A stretch of DNA of 63,059 bases from positions 1 to 63,059 of the forward strand of contig CAYTLW010000035.1 of assembly GCA_964438735.1 (NCBI GenBank), written 5' to 3'. The notes beneath the pieces are model-generated. The model saw only the letters and a list, made by a program, of their open reading frames with translations, did no database searches and had not been told where the DNA came from. Shown piece by piece: positions 35,108 through 43,996 of this stretch. The stretch is from CAYTLW01 sp964438735 (GTDB lineage: Bacteria > Myxococcota_A > UBA9042). The position numbers and the translations under genes are program-made. Each line of letters opens with the position of its first letter. Position 1 is the stretch's first letter.

Positions 35108-36562
35108 GTGCGGCCGATCCGACCTACCCTGCCGGCCATGAGTTGGCTTCAAGATCGCAGACCCAGGGGTGCCGACGCGGTGTATACGCCGACGTCGCTC
35201 AACCAGGAGATCCGCGGCCGGCTCGGCGATCTGCGCGAATTGAAGGTGCGTGGCGAGGTCAGCAATGTGCGCTCGTCGAGCGGGCACGTCTACTTCCAGC
35301 TCAAGGACGGCAGCAGCACGCTTCGCTGCACCATCTGGCGCTCGACAGTGGCGCGCAAGCGCATTCGCCTGCGGGATGGCCAGGAGTTGATCTGTCGCGG
35401 CAGCGTGGACTTGTGGGTTCGGGGCGGCAGCTATTCCTTCATCGTCGACCACGTCGAAGAGGCCGGCACCGGCGCGCTCTGGGCGGCCCTGCAGCGACTC
35501 AAGGAGCGGCTGCAGACCGAGGGTTTGTTCGACCCGGAGCGGCGCAAGGCGTTGCCCTTCCTGCCGCGTACGGTGGGCATCGTCACGGCGCCTACGGGCG
35601 CGGCGCTGCGGGATATGTTGCGCATCCTGGACGAGCGCTGCCCGGTGCGGGTGCTGCTGGCGCCGGCGCGGGTGCAGGGGCAGGGGTCGGCCGAGACCAT
35701 CGCCCGGGCCATCGAGCTGCTCGACGGCTCGGGGCTCTGCGACGTGATCATCGCCGGCCGCGGGGGCGGCTCCATCGAAGACCTGTGGGCGTTCAACGAA
35801 GAGCGCGTGGTGCGCGCTTTTGCGGACTGTCGAACGCCCATCGTCAGCGCGGTGGGTCACGAGTCCGACACCCTGTTGAGCGACCACGCCGCCGACCGGC
35901 GGGCGCCCACGCCCACCGCCGCCGCCGAGATGGTCGTGCCACGTATCGACGACCTGCACGACCACCTGCAGCAGGCGCAGCGCCGGCTGGCACGCGGGTT
36001 GCGCCGCCAACTGGCCAGCGAGCGGCGCCACCTGGGCCAGCTGGGCGAGCGTCTGGGTCGGGGTGAGGCCATCACCGGGCATCGACGACGGCAGCTGGAT
36101 GAGCTGCGCCGAAGCCTGGCCACCGCCGCGCGACGCGCTGGCGATCTGCGCCATCGCCACCTGGCTGATCTACGTCGACGGCTGCAGGCGGCCCATCCAA
36201 TGCATCGGCTGGCCCTGCGCCAGCGGGCCCTGGCGAAGCTGCGCGCTCGGCTGATGCGCCGGGGCGAGGTGCTGACCCGCCAGCGCAGCGCGCGCCTGAT
36301 CCGCCTGCGCGCCGACCTGCAGGCCATGGGCCGTTCGGGCCAGCTGGTGGCCGAACGACGACGACGCCTGGATCGACTGGACGGCATGTTGCGGGCCCTG
36401 AGCCCGACCGCAGCCCTGGCCCGGGGGTATGCCATCGTACGCGATCCGCAAACCGGCACGGCGATCACGCAGCCCGACACGGTGACCGATGGGCAGGGGC
36501 TGGAGGTGCTGCTGGCAGGCGGCGCGCTGGATGTGGAAGTGACAGGTCGCCGGCCCGATTGA
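35108..36562 (+). CDS. xseA: Exodeoxyribonuclease VII large subunit
   Basis: A 484-residue protein starting with GTG at 35108, preceded by GAGGT; an ATG at 35138 lacks a ribosome site but is possible. An N-terminal OB-fold (VKVRGEVSNVRSSSGHVYFQ pattern, LRCTIWRS) is followed by the catalytic region: GIVTAPTGAALRDML, VIIAGRGGGSIEDLWAFN, VSAVGHESDTLLSDHAADRR and PTPTAAAEM. A long helical, Arg-rich C-terminal part then ends in the XseA-typical LARGYAIV. ExoVII degrades single-stranded DNA from both ends and needs several small XseB subunits per large subunit; no xseB is in this window. The gene is divergent from the toxin-antitoxin operon and converges on the lipoprotein gene at 36578 with a 15-bp gap. 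Confidence 0.95.
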   Translation: MRPIRPTLPAMSWLQDRRPRGADAVYTPTSLNQEIRGRLGDLRELKVRGEVSNVRSSSGHVYFQLKDGSSTLRCTIWRSTVARKRIRLRDGQELICRGSVDLWVRGGSYSFIVDHVEEAGTGALWAALQRLKERLQTEGLFDPERRKALPFLPRTVGIVTAPTGAALRDMLRILDERCPVRVLLAPARVQGQGSAETIARAIELLDGSGLCDVIIAGRGGGSIEDLWAFNEERVVRAFADCRTPIVSAVGHESDTLLSDHAADRRAPTPTAAAEMVVPRIDDLHDHLQQAQRRLARGLRRQLASERRHLGQLGERLGRGEAITGHRRRQLDELRRSLATAARRAGDLRHRHLADLRRRLQAAHPMHRLALRQRALAKLRARLMRRGEVLTRQRSARLIRLRADLQAMGRSGQLVAERRRRLDRLDGMLRALSPTAALARGYAIVRDPQTGTAITQPDTVTDGQGLEVLLAGGALDVEVTGRRPD

Positions 36563-36577
36563 GGTGCATCGCAGCGC

Positions 36578-39409
36578 CTACTGCATCACCTCTTCGACGA
36601 TCCTGGCACCCAACGAGACGATATAGAGGGCACCCAGGCCCTGGTCGGCGACAAACGCCCGGCCCAGCTCCGAGGCCACGGCCAAGGCGACCGGGTTGGC
36701 ACCCACGCCGACGCTCTGCGGCGTCAGGCCGCTGGTGATCGAATAGGTCCAGGTCATGTCGCGGATGGATGGCAGCAGGCGCGGCTTACCGGCGGCGGTG
36801 TCGGCGTCCTGACAACCCGGCAGCAGGCGGGCCTCGAAGAGCAGGTTCTTCGTGGCGGTCACGGGCTGCTCGTCGCCGCCACCGTAGGGCGTGATGCGGA
36901 GCGTCTTTTCGACGTCGTCGGCGTCGGGCGGGCAGACGTTCAAGGCGACCGTCTCGCCGTCTTTAGCTGCGCGCAGGGCGGGCTCGACCAGGCGGGCGGC
37001 CTGCGTCGGCTCGCTGTTGCTCCACGGCAGGCATGCGTCACCGACCCGGCCACGACTGCTGAGCAGACCGCTGCGGCTGCCCAGGACCAGCCATTGCGAA
37101 GCCCTGACCTCATAATGCAGGCCGCTCCGCGGCACGCAGGACAGGGGCGGCAGGGGCACCGACTTCAAGATGGTCGAGTCGAACTCGAGCTGGTTGTCCA
37201 CCGTCACCGCGCCGTCGACCACGCCACCGTCGGCGGCCAGGACCAGGGCTGTGGCCTGCACCTGCGCGATGCGATAGCGCACCACGTCGCCCTCGAGCTC
37301 ACCGCAGGCGGGCGCCTTGGTGCCTCGGTGAAGCAGCAGCCAGTCGCCGGGCACCACGCCCAGCTGGCAGAAGTCGGCGTGGGCGTCGCGCAGCAGGCCG
37401 GGGCTGCGCAGGCGGCCGCTGTGTCGCTCGCTGCCCGGGATGCGACCCTGGTAGCGGAAGCGCCACTGCTCGGTGCGATGCTCGGCCTTGTCCTCGCTCA
37501 TGATCAGGCCGTAGTAGCTGGTCCGATCATCGTCCTGCTGTGAGACGATCAAGGCGCCGAATGAGGCGTAGCGCTTGGGTGCGCTGGCGCCCAGGTCGAT
37601 CTGCTTGGCGCCCACCAGCAGGGAGGGCTTGGCGCCCTTGGTGGCGACCTCGGTGTCGGGCTCGACCAGGCCGATGGACAGCTTGTCGTCGGACTTGCTG
37701 TCTGCATCTTCGCCCTTGTCGAGCACGCGCACCTGGACCAGGCCGCCCATGGACAGGGTCAGCGCAAAGCCGTCGAACTCGTCTGTGGTGAGCGGGGCCA
37801 TGGCCAGAGGCGGCAGGTCCAGCCCCAGGCCGAGGCGACCCGCCTGCAGGGCCAGGGTCGACGGCCGTGTGAACGGGGTCTCGGCACCCGGCACGGGCAC
37901 CAGCAGGGCTCTTGTGGCCGTGTCGATGACGTAGAGCAGGCGCCGTGGTCGGTGGCTGACCAGCACGTGGGCGTCGCCCGGGGCCACGGTCAGTTCGCTG
38001 ATAGGCGAGTCGTCGCTGCGCACCTCGGCGGCGCCGGCGCGGTTGAAGCAGTCGGGATCGGCGGTGTCGACCAATCCGTCGCCGTCGTCGTCCAGGCCGT
38101 CGTCGCAGGGGGGGCGGGCCTCGCCCCCGCTGTTGGCGGTTGCGCAGTCGGCCTTGTCATCCAGGTCGGTCAGGCCGTCGCCGTCGTTGTCCACGCCGTC
38201 GCCACAGGCGGCGAGTACATCGGTGACCACCGCGGCGGCCTCCTGGTCACCGTCGGCCGCGCTGCAGGCGCTGTCGTCCAGGTCGACCTTGCCGTCGCCG
38301 TTGTTGTCCACCCCGTCGCTGCAGCTGGGGTTGTCCGAACGCTCGTCGCCGCCAAAACCGGTGCAGCCCGCGTCATCGGGATAATCGGCCTTGCCGTCGC
38401 CGTCGTTGTCGACGCCATCGCGGCAGGTATCGCCGGTGGGCGAGGCGGCGCAGCTGGGGTCGGCGGCGTCGATCTGGCCATCGCCGTCGTTGTCGATGCT
38501 GTCGCCGCAGAATGCCGCGCCGCGCTCGGGATCGCCCTCGTGGCGATCGAGTCGATCATCACAACCGCGATCGGCGGCGTCGATCTTGCCGTCGCCGTCG
38601 TTGTCCAGCCCATCATCGCAGGCGGGACCGAGCGAGATGCGATCGACCACCACGCCGGCGTCCGAGAGCACGGTCACGTGATTGTGGCGCAGGTGGCCGA
38701 CGTAGACCTGGCCGGTGGTCTTGACCCAGGCCAGCGCCCGCGGCGAGCCGCCGACCTCGATGGGCAGCAGCGTGGACGTGGCGCCGAAGTCGGCGGTGGC
38801 CAGGGTCCAGATCCGGCCCGCTTCGGGGTCGGCGATGAAGAGGGTGCTGGAGCCGCTGCCCTGAGGCTGCACCGCGACCATTCCGGCGGGCTTGAAGGGC
38901 AGGGCCACGAACTTCAGGGCCAGCGACTGCACGTCGACCTGGGCCACGGCCAGGGCGGTGGTGGCGGCGGCCGGCAGGTCGGAGGCCACGCCCAGGGTCA
39001 GGTAGAGGTGGCCGGGATCGGCCGGATCGGCGACCACGTGCTGGGGCAGGCCGCCCACATAGAGCGGCGTGAAGCCGGGCTCAGAAGCGTCCGTGTCGAC
39101 CCAGCCGGGCTCGGCCGGCACAGCGATGGACACAGAGCCCTTGCTGCCCGAGGCGATGAAGGCGCGCAGCTTGGCGAGCGAGTCGCAATCGGCCATGCCC
39201 ACGGGCCCGTTGTCGCCCATGCAGACCAGGGCCAGGCTGCGCGGATTGGACACACCCTCGGGGGCCACCGGCGGCAGGGTGGTGCAGGACGCAGCGCCCA
39301 GGATCCAGAGACCCAACAACAGCGGGCCAAGGCGTAGCGAGCCGAGAACCGGCAGGTGGAAGCGGCGAGTGGATGCACCCATGGCGTTGGCCGATCTCCA
39401 GGTGATCAT
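36578..39409 (-). CDS. Large lipoprotein with calcium-binding TSP3-like repeats and propeller-like regions
   Basis: A 943-residue exported protein. Its ATG overlaps the upstream stop (ATGA); an ATG nine codons later is an alternative start. The signal (LGPLLLGLWILGAASC) ends in a lipobox. Residues about 45-265 have beta-propeller-like strands (LYVGGLPQHVVAD, STLFIADPEAGRIW). Residues about 268-456 hold six acidic loops of the form CxDGxDNDGDGxxDxxD, each bracketed by Cys, resembling thrombospondin type 3 or dockerin calcium sites. The remainder is beta-rich with further Cys. The segment from about 480 (VLVSHRPRRLLYVIDT) looks like a second propeller. Location is the outer membrane or surface. 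It is the last gene of a glyQ-glyS-lipoprotein-lipoprotein chain of 4-bp overlaps. Calcium dependence is inference from the loops. Confidence 0.85.
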   Translation of the reverse strand: MITWRSANAMGASTRRFHLPVLGSLRLGPLLLGLWILGAASCTTLPPVAPEGVSNPRSLALVCMGDNGPVGMADCDSLAKLRAFIASGSKGSVSIAVPAEPGWVDTDASEPGFTPLYVGGLPQHVVADPADPGHLYLTLGVASDLPAAATTALAVAQVDVQSLALKFVALPFKPAGMVAVQPQGSGSSTLFIADPEAGRIWTLATADFGATSTLLPIEVGGSPRALAWVKTTGQVYVGHLRHNHVTVLSDAGVVVDRISLGPACDDGLDNDGDGKIDAADRGCDDRLDRHEGDPERGAAFCGDSIDNDGDGQIDAADPSCAASPTGDTCRDGVDNDGDGKADYPDDAGCTGFGGDERSDNPSCSDGVDNNGDGKVDLDDSACSAADGDQEAAAVVTDVLAACGDGVDNDGDGLTDLDDKADCATANSGGEARPPCDDGLDDDGDGLVDTADPDCFNRAGAAEVRSDDSPISELTVAPGDAHVLVSHRPRRLLYVIDTATRALLVPVPGAETPFTRPSTLALQAGRLGLGLDLPPLAMAPLTTDEFDGFALTLSMGGLVQVRVLDKGEDADSKSDDKLSIGLVEPDTEVATKGAKPSLLVGAKQIDLGASAPKRYASFGALIVSQQDDDRTSYYGLIMSEDKAEHRTEQWRFRYQGRIPGSERHSGRLRSPGLLRDAHADFCQLGVVPGDWLLLHRGTKAPACGELEGDVVRYRIAQVQATALVLAADGGVVDGAVTVDNQLEFDSTILKSVPLPPLSCVPRSGLHYEVRASQWLVLGSRSGLLSSRGRVGDACLPWSNSEPTQAARLVEPALRAAKDGETVALNVCPPDADDVEKTLRITPYGGGDEQPVTATKNLLFEARLLPGCQDADTAAGKPRLLPSIRDMTWTYSITSGLTPQSVGVGANPVALAVASELGRAFVADQGLGALYIVSLGARIVEEVMQ

Positions 39410-40713
39410 TGGATGGTCGCCACCACCGCCCCCTGCACCTTGGCGCTGGGATCGATGTCCAGGGCGACCACCTCGTGGCGGGTGAACAGCCCGGTATAGA
39501 GGCGCCAGGTCTTGCCGCCCTGGCCGTCCGGCACCGCGATGGCCGACATGCCGTAGGGCGAGTGGACCAGCTCGAAGACGTCCACCACCGTGCGCAGCTC
39601 CGGGTCCACGACCCAGATGTCATCGGTGCCGTAGCAGCTGACGTAGATGCGATCGCGGCCCTTGGGTCCCGTGGGCGCGACCACCACCTGGGCCGGCCGA
39701 CCGCCGATGCCGATGGTATCCACCAGGGCGTTGGCGGGCGCGCCGCTGGCAGTGGGCGCCACGTCGACGATGAGCAGGGCGTTGGGGCTGCGGTAGGCGA
39801 TGTAGAGGCGGCTGCCGTCGAGCGACAGCGTCATGCCGCGGGCGTACTCGCCGCCGCTGGCTTTGGGCAGCACCAGAGTGTCCTGGCGGTCGATGGCCCA
39901 GCCGGTGGGTTCGCCGGTGTCGGCGTCGGTGGTGCCCTCGATGTCGTGGGTATACAGCCGGTTCAGGCGAGCATCGGCGACGTAGGTGCGACCGGTCAGC
40001 GGCGAGGTGGCCAGGGCGCTGAGGCCGGCGCCCAGTTGCATGTGATCGAGGATCTTCGGCGTCAGGCTGGTGTCGTCGGCTTTTGTGTCGGTCTTGCTGT
40101 GCGGGTCGACCAGGGTGACCCGGCCGTCGCCCGTGGCGACCACGTGCAGGAGCACGCCGCTGCCGTCTGGCGCCGCCACCAGGCCGGTCTCGACCGGATC
40201 GGAGCCGACGTCGGGATCGGTGGCCAACTCGCCGCCAATCCGATGGGCCGAACTGCACGGTCCGAGCTCTCCAGCGGGCTGTCCGCAGTCCAGGGTCGGC
40301 GGACCGTTGCCGGCGATGGTGACGTCGATGGCGCTGATGGAGTCGTCATCCCGAGCCGCCACATACAGGCGATGACTGCCATCTTTGCTGGCGCCCGGCT
40401 GCAGCAGGATGCCCGCGGCGTGGCTGGGCACCTCGACCGCGCTGTCGGCGATGTAGGCGCCGGCGACCGTGTCGAGCACGCGCACGATGCCGCCGCGATG
40501 CTGGCGATCGAAGTTGGCGCCGACCACGTAGAGCCATTTGCCGCTGGGATCGGCGGTCATGGAGACCGGGTAGCGTACGCCGTCGCCTTCATAAGGTGGC
40601 AAGCCGAACTCGCCGCCGCAGCCGGTCAGCGCGGTGCACATCACCAGCGCCAGCGCGCCGATGAGCGGGCGGCAGGGGCCTGTCGGGCAGAAGGGTCGCG
40701 GGTTGCGGCTCAC
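39406..40713 (-). CDS. YVTN/NHL-type beta-propeller lipoprotein
   Basis: A 435-residue protein. The GTG start at 40713 is set by a GGAGG ribosome site 4 nt upstream and by overlap with the glyS stop (GTGA); the open frame further upstream runs antisense-like through glyS. The signal (LIGALALVMCTALTGC) ends in a lipobox. The body has repeated propeller strands of the form LYVVGANFD, LYVAARDDDSISAIDV, TYVADARLNRLY, LYIAYRSPNALLIVDV and IYVSCYGTDDIWVVDP, typical of YVTN/6-bladed families. Propellers bind proteins or glycans; the specific role is unknown. It is coupled by an ATGA overlap to the next lipoprotein and by GTGA to glyS, an unusual pairing of secreted proteins with a tRNA synthetase. 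Confidence 0.85.
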   Translation of the reverse strand: MSRNPRPFCPTGPCRPLIGALALVMCTALTGCGGEFGLPPYEGDGVRYPVSMTADPSGKWLYVVGANFDRQHRGGIVRVLDTVAGAYIADSAVEVPSHAAGILLQPGASKDGSHRLYVAARDDDSISAIDVTIAGNGPPTLDCGQPAGELGPCSSAHRIGGELATDPDVGSDPVETGLVAAPDGSGVLLHVVATGDGRVTLVDPHSKTDTKADDTSLTPKILDHMQLGAGLSALATSPLTGRTYVADARLNRLYTHDIEGTTDADTGEPTGWAIDRQDTLVLPKASGGEYARGMTLSLDGSRLYIAYRSPNALLIVDVAPTASGAPANALVDTIGIGGRPAQVVVAPTGPKGRDRIYVSCYGTDDIWVVDPELRTVVDVFELVHSPYGMSAIAVPDGQGGKTWRLYTGLFTRHEVVALDIDPSAKVQGAVVATIQ

Positions 40714-42824
40714 GTGGCCTCCCGCACGGCCTGAATGCGGCCGAAGTCGGCGATGCGGGCAAAGAGCCCGCCGGTGCGACGCATCAGGGCCAGGCGATTG
40801 CGGCGCAGGGCGTCGTCCTCGGCCATGACCATGACGTCGTCGAAGAAACCGTCCACCGTCGGCCGGATGCGGGCCAACTGATTCAAGGCGTCGGCCCAGG
40901 CGCCCTGGGCGATCAACCCTTGCAGGTCGGCCTCGTGGGCGTTCACCTCGCTCCACAGGCGCTGCTCGGCGGCGTCCTGCAGCAGGGTCGGTTCCACGAC
41001 GTCGTCGGCTCCTGCATCGCCCGCCTTCTTGACGATATTGGCCACCCGTTTGAAAGCCGCAGCCAGGGGCTCGAAGCCATCCTCCTGGCGGAGTCGGGCC
41101 AGGGCCTGCAGGCGGGGGGTGATGGCGGCGACGTTGTCGTGATCGGCGCTCAGCACGGCGTCCACCAGGTCGGCGGCATGCTGACCACGATGGAGCGAGG
41201 CCAGGCGACCGCGGCAGAAGCCCATGACCTGCTCCACCAGGGCGTCGCCTTCAGTCTTCAGCTCGCAACCAGCCAGGCCTTCCACGGCCAGGGTGATGGC
41301 GGCCGACAGGGGCATGGACCAGCCGAATTCGGCCAGGATGTGCAGCACACCCAGCGATTGCCGGCGCAGGGCGTAGGGATCCTGGGTGCCCGAGGGGATC
41401 ATGCCGATGCCGAAGCAGCCGACGATGGCGTCGAGCTTGTCGGCCAGGGCGACGATGGCGCCAGCGTCGCTCTGCGGCAGATCGTCGCCAGCGAAACGAG
41501 GCAGGTAGTGCTCGGCGATGGCCTGGGCGACGGCGTCGGACTCGCCGGCGGCCTTGGCGTATCGACCGCCGATATGACCCTGCAGCGCGGTGAACTCGGT
41601 CACCAGCGAGCTGGCCAGGTCGGCCTTGCACAGGCTCGCGGCGCGGCGGGTGGTGGCCACGTCGACGCCGAGTTGCTCAGCGAATGCGCTGGCCAGGGCG
41701 ACATTGCGCTGCACCTTGTCGTGCACGCTGCCCAGTCCCTGCAGGTAGACCTGGGCTGCCAGGGACTCATTGAATTCCGCCAGCGGCGTCTTCAGGTCGT
41801 TGTTGTAGAAGAACAGCGCGTCCGACAGACGAGCGGCGACCACGCGGGCGTTGCCCTCGGCGATGGTGGCTCGGCTGGCCTCGCTCAAGGTGTTGGCCGT
41901 GGCCACGAAACGATCCAGCAGGGCGCCGTCCGGGCCGCGGATGGTGAACAGCTTCTGGTTCTTCTTCAGCGTCAGGATGGTCACCGCCTCCGGGATGTCC
42001 AGGAAGGCGGTCTCGAAACGGCCGAGCAGGGGCGCGGGCCACTCCACCAGCCAGGTGACCTCGGCCAGCAGGTCGGAGTCTTCGACCAGCGTGCCGCCCG
42101 CCTCGCCGGCCAGGGCGCGGGCCCCCTCCAGGATGGCGGCGCTGCGGCGGGCCGGATCGACCAGCACATGCTGCGCCTCCAGGGCGGCCAGGTAACCGGC
42201 CAGGGCGGCGTCGGGCAGGTCCACTGCGCTGCCGAGGAAGGCATGGCCCTGCGACCGTCGGCCGCTGCGCACGCCGGCGAAGCTGCAGTCGATGACGAAG
42301 TCGCCCAGCAGGGCCACCAGCCAGTGCACCGGCCGGATGAACGCCTCGGGCTCGCGCGACCAGCGCATCTTTTTGGGCTGCGGCAGGGCGCGCAGCATTC
42401 CGGGCAGCGCGTCGCCCAGCAAGGCGGCGGTCTGCTTGCCGGCGATCTGCTTGCGCAGGGCGGCATAGCTGCCCTTGGGCGTGTCGATGGTGAACAACTC
42501 GGCCGGGTCGACGCCCTGACCGCGAGCGAATCCCTGGCCGGCGCGGGTCGGCTGACCGTCTTCGTCGAAGGCCACGCGGGCGGGCGGTCCGCTGACCTGC
42601 TCGACCCGATCTTCCTGGCGCAGGGCCACATCCGGCACATGCACCAGCAGCCGGCGGGGGGTGCCCAGCCATTGCGCCGGACCGTGCGCCAGCAACGCCT
42701 CGTCCAGCAGGGCGGTGATGGCCCCGCAGAGGTGTTCGGCCATGGCCGGGGCGACGGCGGCGGGGATCTCCTCGCAGCCGAGCTCGATCAGCAGGGGGGC
42801 AGTGTTTGGGGAGGCAGCGCTCAT
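40710..42824 (-). CDS. glyS: Glycyl-tRNA synthetase beta subunit
   Basis: A 704-residue protein, near the usual length (about 690). The N-terminus LLIELGCEEIPAAVAPAM is a hallmark. Others are FARGQGVDP, PQPKKMRWSREPEAFIRPVHWLVALLG, VEWPAPLLGRFE, and the HD-like region GGRYAKAAGESDAVAQAI with VALADKLDAIVGCFGIGMIPSGTQDPYALRR. The beta subunit carries tRNA recognition and part of the active site of the alpha2beta2 bacterial enzyme. Its start overlaps the glyQ stop by 4 bp (ATGA), as in most bacteria. Its own stop overlaps the GTG of a propeller lipoprotein, so the operon extends into secreted proteins. Confidence 0.97.
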   Translation of the reverse strand: MSAASPNTAPLLIELGCEEIPAAVAPAMAEHLCGAITALLDEALLAHGPAQWLGTPRRLLVHVPDVALRQEDRVEQVSGPPARVAFDEDGQPTRAGQGFARGQGVDPAELFTIDTPKGSYAALRKQIAGKQTAALLGDALPGMLRALPQPKKMRWSREPEAFIRPVHWLVALLGDFVIDCSFAGVRSGRRSQGHAFLGSAVDLPDAALAGYLAALEAQHVLVDPARRSAAILEGARALAGEAGGTLVEDSDLLAEVTWLVEWPAPLLGRFETAFLDIPEAVTILTLKKNQKLFTIRGPDGALLDRFVATANTLSEASRATIAEGNARVVAARLSDALFFYNNDLKTPLAEFNESLAAQVYLQGLGSVHDKVQRNVALASAFAEQLGVDVATTRRAASLCKADLASSLVTEFTALQGHIGGRYAKAAGESDAVAQAIAEHYLPRFAGDDLPQSDAGAIVALADKLDAIVGCFGIGMIPSGTQDPYALRRQSLGVLHILAEFGWSMPLSAAITLAVEGLAGCELKTEGDALVEQVMGFCRGRLASLHRGQHAADLVDAVLSADHDNVAAITPRLQALARLRQEDGFEPLAAAFKRVANIVKKAGDAGADDVVEPTLLQDAAEQRLWSEVNAHEADLQGLIAQGAWADALNQLARIRPTVDGFFDDVMVMAEDDALRRNRLALMRRTGGLFARIADFGRIQAVREAT

Positions 42825-43870
42825 GTGCGCACCTCGCTGCCCTTGCCGGCCTTGTTGCCCTTCTTCTTCGCCTTCTTCGCCTTCTTCCGGGCACGCGCCT
42901 CTTCGGCGGCCTTCTGTGCCTGTCGTGCAGCCACCGCGGCATCTCGCTCGGCGTCATTGCACAGGGGCAGCCCCAGGGCGAAGCGCAGCTCAACGTAGGC
43001 TTCGGCCACCAGGCGGGCCATGTTGCGCACCCGGCCGATGTATTTCTGTCGTTCACTCACCGAGATGGCGCCGCGCGCATCGAGCACGTTGAAGGCGTGG
43101 CTGGCCTTCATCACGTAGTCGTAGGCCGGCAGGACCAGGGGCGGCGTACGCGCGCCGAGCAGGCGGATCACCTCGGCCTCGAAGCGATTGAACTGCTCCA
43201 GGTGCAGGGCGACGTCGGCCTCCTCGAAGTTGTGGATCGAGAACTGCACCTCGTCGGCATGCTTGATCTCGCCATAGGTGATGGGCCGGCCGTCGGGGCC
43301 GTGGCTCCAGATCAGGTCGTAGACGCTGTCGACACCCTGCAGGTACATGCACAGCCGCTCGATGCCGTAGGTCAGCTCCACCGGGATCGGATCCAATTCG
43401 ACGCCGCCGACCTGTTGGAAGTAGGTGAACTGGGTCACCTCCATGCCGTCCAGCCAGACCTCCCAGCCCAGCCCCCAGGCGCCCAGGGTGGGCGACTCCC
43501 AGTCGTCCTCGACAAAGCGCACGTCGTGATCGAGCAGGTTCAGCCCCATGGCCTCGAGCGAGCCCAGGTAGACCTGCTGGATGTCTTTCGGGCTCGGCTT
43601 GAGCAGCACCTGGTACTGGAAGTAGTGCTGCAGGCGGTTGGGGTTGTTGCCATAGCGGCCGTCGGTGGGCCGACGCGAGGGCTCGACATAGGCACAACGC
43701 CACGGCTCGGGGCCCAGCGAGCGCAGGAAGGTGGCCGGGTTGAACGTGCCGGCGCCCTTTTCGATGTCCCAGGGCTGCACGAGCAGGCAGTCCCGGCTGG
43801 CCCAGTACTGCTCCAGGATGCAGATGACCTGTTGAAAGGTCGGCGGGCTGGTGGTGGGGCTGTTCATCAT
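42821..43870 (-). CDS. glyQ: Glycyl-tRNA synthetase alpha subunit
   Basis: A 349-residue protein (first of two adjacent ATGs at 43870). The body is strongly conserved: FQQVICILEQYWASRDCLLVQPWDIEKGAGTFNPATFLR, YVEPSRRPTDGRYGNNPNR, LGLGWEVWLDGMEVTQFTYFQQVGG and VELTYGIERLCMYLQGVDSVYDLIW, then PAYDYVMKASHAFNVLDARGAISVSERQKYIGRVR. This subunit forms glycyl-adenylate and charges tRNA-Gly with the beta subunit. The C-terminal tail is long and Lys/Ala-rich (KKAKKAKKKGNKAGK), extended relative to most homologues and possibly tRNA- or nucleic-acid-binding. It is divergent from the beta-helix lipoprotein gene, with 126 bp between starts, and is the first gene of its operon. Confidence 0.97.
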   Translation of the reverse strand: MMNSPTTSPPTFQQVICILEQYWASRDCLLVQPWDIEKGAGTFNPATFLRSLGPEPWRCAYVEPSRRPTDGRYGNNPNRLQHYFQYQVLLKPSPKDIQQVYLGSLEAMGLNLLDHDVRFVEDDWESPTLGAWGLGWEVWLDGMEVTQFTYFQQVGGVELDPIPVELTYGIERLCMYLQGVDSVYDLIWSHGPDGRPITYGEIKHADEVQFSIHNFEEADVALHLEQFNRFEAEVIRLLGARTPPLVLPAYDYVMKASHAFNVLDARGAISVSERQKYIGRVRNMARLVAEAYVELRFALGLPLCNDAERDAAVAARQAQKAAEEARARKKAKKAKKKGNKAGKGSEVRT

Positions 43871-43996
43871 GTTTCCCGGGGACTTCCTGTTGCCTGGGGC
43901 CCTTCCTCGGCCGCGCGCGGGCGGAAGGCGCGGGACCATAGCAGAAGGCTTGTAGGGGGTCTATCCAAGCGGACCGCGGCGGGTGATGATGCTTCT

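Noticed and set aside
42806..43996. Upstream extension of the beta-helix frame
   Set aside because: It is antisense to glyQ; the ATG at 43997 begins the lipoprotein signal.
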